A model generated the notes under the pieces. It did not search any database and had not been told where the DNA came from. It worked only from the letters and a program-made list of their open reading frames with translations. DNA of 26,714 bases, from contig URXY01000026.1 of the NCBI GenBank assembly GCA_900552015.1, positions 1-26,714 on the forward strand, in the 5' to 3' direction. A program made the position numbers and the translations under genes. How positions within the stretch are numbered: the first letter of the stretch is position 1; each line of letters starts with the position of its first letter. The DNA is from an uncultured Eubacteriales bacterium (GTDB lineage Bacteria; Bacillota; Clostridia; Oscillospirales; Oscillospiraceae). Positions 22,297-26,714 of the stretch are shown here, piece by piece.

Positions 22297-23271
22297 TTAC
22301 AAATAACTCAAGCGCAGGCGCGCGCGGATGTCCTCCGCGCTCAGCCCCGCGAGTTTTCCGGATAAAATGGTGCGCACGGCGGTGAATTCCGCCTCCTTCG
22401 CGCTCAGGTATCCCACGATGACCTCGGGCCCGAAGGCCGTTCTGCGCGCGCGCTGCAAATACTGCATGAGCGCATCGTCGCACGCGCACTCAAAGGCTGT
22501 GAGGCTGCCGCTCGTGAGCGAGGCGGCAAGCTCGCCCGCCGCCGAAAGCGCGCTGCCGCGCGTGAGCTCTGCAAGGCGGTCGCCGCGCGCGGTCTTGAGC
22601 TGCTCTGCCGGGATATGTCCTCCCGGCAGCAGCGCCGTGGATAAAAGCTCCGCCGAGGCGCCCATGCGCTGCGCGCGCACAAGCGTGCGCAGATCGATCG
22701 CGTCGATCTGCAAGGCGACATAGCCGATGAGGAAGTCGCTTTCCGTCTCTTTCGCAAGCGCGCTCATCTCTTCAAAGCAGGCCCGATCCAGCGTCAGCTC
22801 CGCTGCGCGGACGTCGCCGCCTTCGCTCTCCCGCTCCGCCTGCGCCATCGCGCGGCCCATGCGGGAAGAGAGCATCCCCCGCTCGCCGCGCAGCAATGCG
22901 AGCGCATCATAGCGTCCGCAGTCGATCACAAGGCGGGATACGTCCTCGCCCGTGCGCTTTGCCTTGAGCGCAAGCTTTGCGTTGTGATAGTCATACTTGA
23001 GGCGGAATATCTCCACAATGCGCTTGTCCGGCGCGAGCACCGCGACTTCGCGGTAGAGCGCCCCGCGCGCAAGGGCGAGCATCTCCTCCACATCTGCAAG
23101 CGTGCATTTTTCCGGCAGCGCATAGCCGCACTCGCCAAGCACCTTGCAGCTTTCCTCCGCGGTGGGCGCTTCGAGCATCCGCTCGGAGAGCGCGCTTGTC
23201 AAAAGGTGCGCTTCGCGCGCGTGCAGCGCCGCAGAGACCGCTGCATAATTTGTATCCCGATACTGCTGCAC
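22297..23271 (-). CDS. ntpC: V-type ATP synthase/ATPase subunit C
   Basis: The socket that links the central stalk to the membrane ring (AC39-like). The 324-residue, helix-rich protein opens with YAAVSAALHAREAHLLT and contains FRLKYDYHNAKLALKAK, a hallmark of the family, and later YVALQIDAIDLRTLVRAQRMG. The ends GYLSAKEAEFTAVRTILSGKLAGLSAEDIRARLRLSYL fit the family C-terminus. The start is a GTG at 23271, with GGGAGGGGAG upstream, 15 bases after subunit E. Confidence 0.9.
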   Translation of the reverse strand: MQQYRDTNYAAVSAALHAREAHLLTSALSERMLEAPTAEESCKVLGECGYALPEKCTLADVEEMLALARGALYREVAVLAPDKRIVEIFRLKYDYHNAKLALKAKRTGEDVSRLVIDCGRYDALALLRGERGMLSSRMGRAMAQAERESEGGDVRAAELTLDRACFEEMSALAKETESDFLIGYVALQIDAIDLRTLVRAQRMGASAELLSTALLPGGHIPAEQLKTARGDRLAELTRGSALSAAGELAASLTSGSLTAFECACDDALMQYLQRARRTAFGPEVIVGYLSAKEAEFTAVRTILSGKLAGLSAEDIRARLRLSYL

Positions 23272-23286
23272 CGCTTCTCCCCTCCC

Positions 23287-23874
23287 TTACTGTGCAAAGA
23301 GGAGCTGCGCGGCGCGGCGCTCGGTCTTCTCGCGCGAGAGCGCGAGCAGCGTTTCAAACGAGCAATTCACGTCGCACTCCCTGCTCACGAGCAGGAAACC
23401 CGCGCGGATATCCGCGCACTTCTCCGAAAGCGTCAGGTGTGTCCCCAGCTCGCGGTTCGCGCGCTCGGTGAGCTCCCGGCCAAGCGTATCGTGGTCTTTT
23501 TGAGAAAGCAGTATCTCCTCTGTTCCCGTGCTCGCGGCACGCTTCAAGAGATGGATGAGCAGGTCGAGGTATTTCTCCTTCGGCATCCCGCAAAGCATCT
23601 CGAGCGCACGGTCGTAAGCCTCGGCAAGCACCTCCTGCTGGGCAGAGAGCGTCAGCTTGCGTGTTTCCATCTCCGCCGCCGAACACAGGCGCTCATAGCG
23701 TTCCTTTGCCGCCTGGTCGGACCGCTGCGAGGCGGCAATGCGCTCCTGCCCGGCGCGCTTCTCGCTCTCCTGCCGCAGCTCGGAAAGCTCGCGCTCCGTC
23801 TGCTCGCTGAGCGCTTTCAGCAAACGGGCCGCGTCCGCCTCCATGCGCGCGGTGATCTTTTCCATTCCGTTCAT
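23287..23874 (-). CDS. ntpE: V-type ATP synthase/ATPase subunit E
   Basis: Peripheral-stalk subunit. The N-terminal half (residues 1-100) is a charged helix suited to pairing with the G/H subunit, and the C-terminal half is a small globular domain. I chose the ATG at 23874 (195 residues) because AAGGCGG lies just upstream and the alternative longer frame to 24168 runs inside the K subunit gene. It follows K by 26 bases. Sequence conservation is low in this family, so the call rests on operon position as well as on the pattern. Confidence 0.86.
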   Translation of the reverse strand: MNGMEKITARMEADAARLLKALSEQTERELSELRQESEKRAGQERIAASQRSDQAAKERYERLCSAAEMETRKLTLSAQQEVLAEAYDRALEMLCGMPKEKYLDLLIHLLKRAASTGTEEILLSQKDHDTLGRELTERANRELGTHLTLSEKCADIRAGFLLVSRECDVNCSFETLLALSREKTERRAAQLLFAQ

Positions 23875-23900
23875 TGCATTTCCGCCTTTCCGTGGGCGCG

Positions 23901-24386
23901 TCAGCCGATGTTGAGCAGCATCATGATCGACGCCAGCAGCGACAGGATCGCGTAGAACTCGACCACGACGCACAGCACCATGCCCTTCGTCCAGTGCTCG
24001 GGCTGGCGGGCAAGAATGTTGATCGAGCCTGCCGCCACGCGGCCCTGTGCGACCGCCGAAATGCCGCCGCCGATGGCGATGGGCATACAGGCGGCAAAGT
24101 AACGAAGGCCCTCCTGAAGGGACATATCCACATACGTCCCGTTGAACACGCCCATGCGCATCAGGCACAGAAAGCCGATGACGAGGCCGTACAGTCCCTG
24201 CGTGCCGGGGATGACCTGCAGGATCATCACCTTACCGAATTTGCTCGGGTCCTCGCAAAGAAGCCCCGTGCCGGCCTCGCCGGCAAGACCCGTGCCGCGT
24301 GCGCTGCCCGCGCCCGCGAGGCAAACAGCAAGACCCGCGCCCAGCATACCGATGGCGCCGCCCGTCGTCAGTTCAAAGATACCCAT
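23901..24386 (-). CDS. ntpK: V-type ATP synthase/ATPase subunit K (membrane rotor ring), Na+-type motif
   Basis: A 161-residue proteolipid made of two fused helical hairpins (four membrane segments). The ion-binding glutamate is in the last helix (VVVEFYAI, Glu143); the matching helix in the first hairpin lacks an acid. The set IPGTQGLYG (Thr62, Gln63, Tyr66), Gln114 in AVAQG and Glu143 corresponds to the sodium ligands Thr64, Gln65, Tyr68, Gln110 and Glu139 of Enterococcus hirae NtpK. This indicates a Na+-coupled rotor. The one change at the site is Ile for the Leu before the proline. AAGGAGG precedes the ATG. Confidence 0.93.
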   Translation of the reverse strand: MGIFELTTGGAIGMLGAGLAVCLAGAGSARGTGLAGEAGTGLLCEDPSKFGKVMILQVIPGTQGLYGLVIGFLCLMRMGVFNGTYVDMSLQEGLRYFAACMPIAIGGGISAVAQGRVAAGSINILARQPEHWTKGMVLCVVVEFYAILSLLASIMMLLNIG

Positions 24387-24419
24387 GATTATCCTCCTTA
24401 CGGTTTTTCCGTTTTTTAT

Positions 24420-26342
24420 TTATTGCAGATCGACATATTCCGTGTCCAGCGTCATCGGACGGAAGGGCTTTCCGCCGTCGACGTAGAACTTGTTGAAAAA
24501 TTCAAGGCACTGCAATCTCAGATCGTGCACGTAGCAGCCGAGGAGATTGAGCCCGAAGTTCATCGCGTTGCCGAGCATCGAGATGATGATGAACGCGATC
24601 ACGTTCCCCGGCATCGCCGCGAGCATGTTGAACACCTGCGCGATCACGCTGCCCGCGAGCATCAGCGCCATCAGGCGCGTATAAGATAAAATATCGCCGA
24701 AATAGCCCGTCACGTGGTTGTAGACCGAGCCAAACACGCCCGTGAGCTTGCCCCAGCCTTTATTCTGCACGATGGGGCCGAGCAGCACCAGCGCACAGCC
24801 GAGGTACAGCACCGCCGTTCCCTTTTTGAGGACTGCCAGCGCAATACCGAGGAATACGAGCCACCACGTGATCTCCTCGAAAAAGGCGTCGAGGAACTTC
24901 TTCCGTTTGCACTTTTCGATGAGGCTGATGGCCATGCCGGTCACGATCTGCACCATGCCGAGCGCCATCGAGCCGATCAGGATCATCGTCAGATCGTCGA
25001 GCGGGTCGAAGAGCTTCGGCAGCGCGAAGACCGTGCCGGGGCTGACGATGGCAACGAGCTGCGTGAGGAAATCGCCGAAAAATCCGCCTGTCAGCGCGCC
25101 CATGATGAACGTGCTGATGCCGCAGAGGCCGAGCAGGCTGAACAGCTCGCCGCTCGTGCCCTTGGGCCGGTATTTTTTGCTGATGATGACCGAGGCGATC
25201 ATCATGAGTAAGCCGTAGCCCATATCCGCCATCATAATGCCGTAGAACAAAATGAAAAACGGCGCCATCAGCGGGTTCGGGTCAAGCGTGCCGTAGGCCG
25301 GGAGCGAATACATCTCCGTGACCATGTTGAGCGGCCGCGTCAGCGTGTTATTCCTGAGCTGCACCGGTACCTGCGGATACTCGTCCTCCGTCGGCTCGCG
25401 CGTCTCGACCGCACAGGTAAACGGCTCCAGTGTCTTGTCAAGCTCCGTGCAGCGGTCCGCCGGCAGCCAGCCCTCCAGCAGGAAGGCGCGGTCCGTCTCG
25501 ACGAGGCGGCTCTTGGCCTCCTCGCGCCGCAGCGTGATCGCGGCGCGGTCGCTTGCGCGCAGCAGCAGCGCCCGCCTGTCGCCAAGGTCCGCCAAGTGCG
25601 CTTCGATATCCTGCCGCTCCTTGGAGAGCGCGTCAAGGCGCGCTCTCGCGGCCTCGTCATTCTCCTTCGCCGTGCCGTGCAGGCCGCGGAAGCTCACGGG
25701 GGAAAACCCGATCTCCCGCAGTGCGGCCATCGCCGCTTCCCGCACGCTCTCGTGACAGGCGATGAAAAGATACCGCAGCGCGCGGTCCGCCGACGCCTGC
25801 TGCCACAGGGCAAGGCCGTCAAACCCCGCACACGCGGCATTCAGCGCTTCATCCGGCACTGCCGCGCCGACCGTTCCGAACGCCGCGCACAGCGCACTGT
25901 CCTCGCGGTCGAGCGGCACATCGAGCGTCAGCCACGGGACGAGGGACGCACGCAGCGTCTCCTCCTTTGTCCGCTCGCTCTCGATCTCGCCGAAGCGGCG
26001 CTGCATGGCGTTCAACTCGTCCGCCGCGGCCCTTGCAGCCTGTTCGCTCTCCGCGCTGAAAAATTCCTCGCGCGCGACGGCGGCGCGCTTGCGGAACATT
26101 CCCTTTTTCTCCGGTGCATACCGGTCCAGTACCGCGAGCGCCGTGCGGTATGACCGTGCGTGCTCCTGCGAGGAAAGCAGCGCCCTGTCATCCGGCCGGG
26201 CAAAGCCTTCCTGCAGCGCGTCCTCCGCGCCGTCTACGCCGGACACCTCTACGCATCCCATGTCCTGCAAGGCCCTGAGCAGCGCTTCGCGCTCGCTCTC
26301 GAGTCCCACAAGACGCAGATGTTTCATTGCTACGATTGCCAT
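24420..26342 (-). CDS. ntpI: V-type ATP synthase/ATPase subunit I (stator)
   Basis: The membrane stator that forms the ion path against the K ring. The N-terminal half (about 1-330) is cytoplasmic and coiled-coil rich. The C-terminal half has about seven membrane helices, with PLMAPFFILFYGIMMADMGYGLLMM, IGSMALGMVQIVTGM and a conserved LSYTRLMALMLAGSVIAQVFN that holds the essential arginine. The frame is open to 26372, but the ATG at 26342 is chosen because the family begins with AIVAMKHLRLVG. An ATG at 26327 is also possible. It overlaps the G/H gene by 13 bases. About 640 residues. Confidence 0.93.
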   Translation of the reverse strand: MAIVAMKHLRLVGLESEREALLRALQDMGCVEVSGVDGAEDALQEGFARPDDRALLSSQEHARSYRTALAVLDRYAPEKKGMFRKRAAVAREEFFSAESEQAARAAADELNAMQRRFGEIESERTKEETLRASLVPWLTLDVPLDREDSALCAAFGTVGAAVPDEALNAACAGFDGLALWQQASADRALRYLFIACHESVREAAMAALREIGFSPVSFRGLHGTAKENDEAARARLDALSKERQDIEAHLADLGDRRALLLRASDRAAITLRREEAKSRLVETDRAFLLEGWLPADRCTELDKTLEPFTCAVETREPTEDEYPQVPVQLRNNTLTRPLNMVTEMYSLPAYGTLDPNPLMAPFFILFYGIMMADMGYGLLMMIASVIISKKYRPKGTSGELFSLLGLCGISTFIMGALTGGFFGDFLTQLVAIVSPGTVFALPKLFDPLDDLTMILIGSMALGMVQIVTGMAISLIEKCKRKKFLDAFFEEITWWLVFLGIALAVLKKGTAVLYLGCALVLLGPIVQNKGWGKLTGVFGSVYNHVTGYFGDILSYTRLMALMLAGSVIAQVFNMLAAMPGNVIAFIIISMLGNAMNFGLNLLGCYVHDLRLQCLEFFNKFYVDGGKPFRPMTLDTEYVDLQ

Positions 26343-26656
26343 TCGCTCTTCACAACCTCTTCTGCGATCCACTGCGCCGCGCGGTCAAGCTTCGCGCGCG
26401 CCGCCTGCTGCATCTTTTCGCACTCCCCGCGCGCCTTGGCGAGGATCTCGTCCGTCTGCCGCTGCGCGCGCTGCTCGGCATCCGCCATCTTCTGCCGGGC
26501 ATCCACATCGCAGTTGCGGCGGTTATCCTCCAGCAGACGTGCACAGGTTCTCTGCTCCACAGCGATACGCTTCTTCGCTTCTGCCTGTGCTTCGGCATAT
26601 CGTTCTGCAAGCCGTTTTTCCAGTTCCTGCACGGCCAGCAATTCTTCCATTGCCAT
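26330..26656 (-). CDS. V-type ATP synthase/ATPase subunit G/H (peripheral stalk)
   Basis: A charged, alanine-rich helix of 108 residues, MAMEELLAVQELEKRLAERY onward. It has the KAR/EAE-type heptads typical of the subunit that pairs with E in the peripheral stalk (NtpF in Enterococcus). I place the start at the ATG at 26656 because GAGGTGG lies six bases upstream. The frame is open 18 codons further to a GTG at 26710, and the window ends there, so the longer form cannot be excluded. It is the first V-ATPase gene seen, and the operon promoter must lie beyond the window. Confidence 0.8.
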   Translation of the reverse strand: MAMEELLAVQELEKRLAERYAEAQAEAKKRIAVEQRTCARLLEDNRRNCDVDARQKMADAEQRAQRQTDEILAKARGECEKMQQAARAKLDRAAQWIAEEVVKSEWQS

Positions 26657-26714
26657 TTCGGTCCACCTCATCTTTCTCAGCGCCGGCTGCGGCGCTTCCG
26701 ATTTTTCCACATTA

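Noticed and set aside
1..26714. CRISPR arrays, insertion sequences, phage or defence genes
   Set aside because: No spaced repeat array, transposase, integrase or defence motif was seen; gene density and codon style are uniform and housekeeping in type.

Overview
The window reads as a chromosomal segment of an anaerobic, high-GC member of the Clostridia (Oscillospiraceae/Ruminococcaceae-like). This is inferred from gene content and style. It carries a complete V-type (ntp-like) ATPase operon, the PyrK/PyrDB type of dihydroorotate dehydrogenase, a Na/Pi-PhoU transporter, and the XdhC-YqeC-YqeB accessory set of selenium-dependent molybdenum hydroxylases. AGGAGG-type ribosome binding sites are strong and TTG/GTG starts occur. 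I see no rRNA, tRNA, CRISPR array, insertion sequence or phage gene. Nearly every long ORF antisense to a gene listed here is a GC-driven shadow.

Layout: (1) 1-2683, minus strand: xdhC-yqeC-yqeB, with a good promoter whose -10 box sits inside an inverted repeat, ending at a perfect 38-bp palindromic terminator. (2) 2719-4675, minus strand: a Na/Pi cotransporter with a PhoU-like tail. (3) 4722-6058, plus strand: murI with its own promoter and terminator, then a small unrecognised gene. (4) 6063-13896, minus strand: a seven-gene aromatic amino acid operon, aroF-tyrA-aroB-aroA-aroC-pheA-aroE/aroK, the last gene being a shikimate dehydrogenase-shikimate kinase fusion. No 3-dehydroquinate dehydratase (aroD/aroQ) is present. 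(5) 14106-18091, plus strand: a pyrimidine operon, pyrK-pyrD-pyrF-HAD phosphatase-pyrE. (6) 18108-26714, minus strand: V-ATPase subunits in the order G/H-I-K-E-C-F-A-B-D, probably a sodium pump judging from the K subunit. Strong stem-loops separate the operons.

The most striking part is 13690-14384, the divergent control region between the aromatic and pyrimidine operons. Toward aroF, a near-consensus promoter is followed by a 17-residue leader peptide (MKSIFVFAYYYYFTVNP) with four consecutive Tyr codons flanked by Phe codons. It is followed by a segment that can form an antiterminator and by a perfect 13-bp terminator with a U-run. Together these make a textbook ribosome-mediated attenuator, in a lineage where aromatic genes are usually controlled by T-boxes. 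Toward pyrK, a consensus promoter is followed by a 72-codon leader ORF with a strong ribosome binding site. It is U-rich, runs through two terminator-like hairpins and overlaps the pyrK start. This resembles the UTP-sensing, translation-coupled attenuation of enterobacterial pyrBI rather than PyrR control. Both are predictions from sequence only.

Together the genes cover chorismate, Phe and Tyr synthesis, the last steps of UMP synthesis, D-glutamate for the cell wall, ion-gradient energetics, phosphate uptake and molybdoenzyme maturation.
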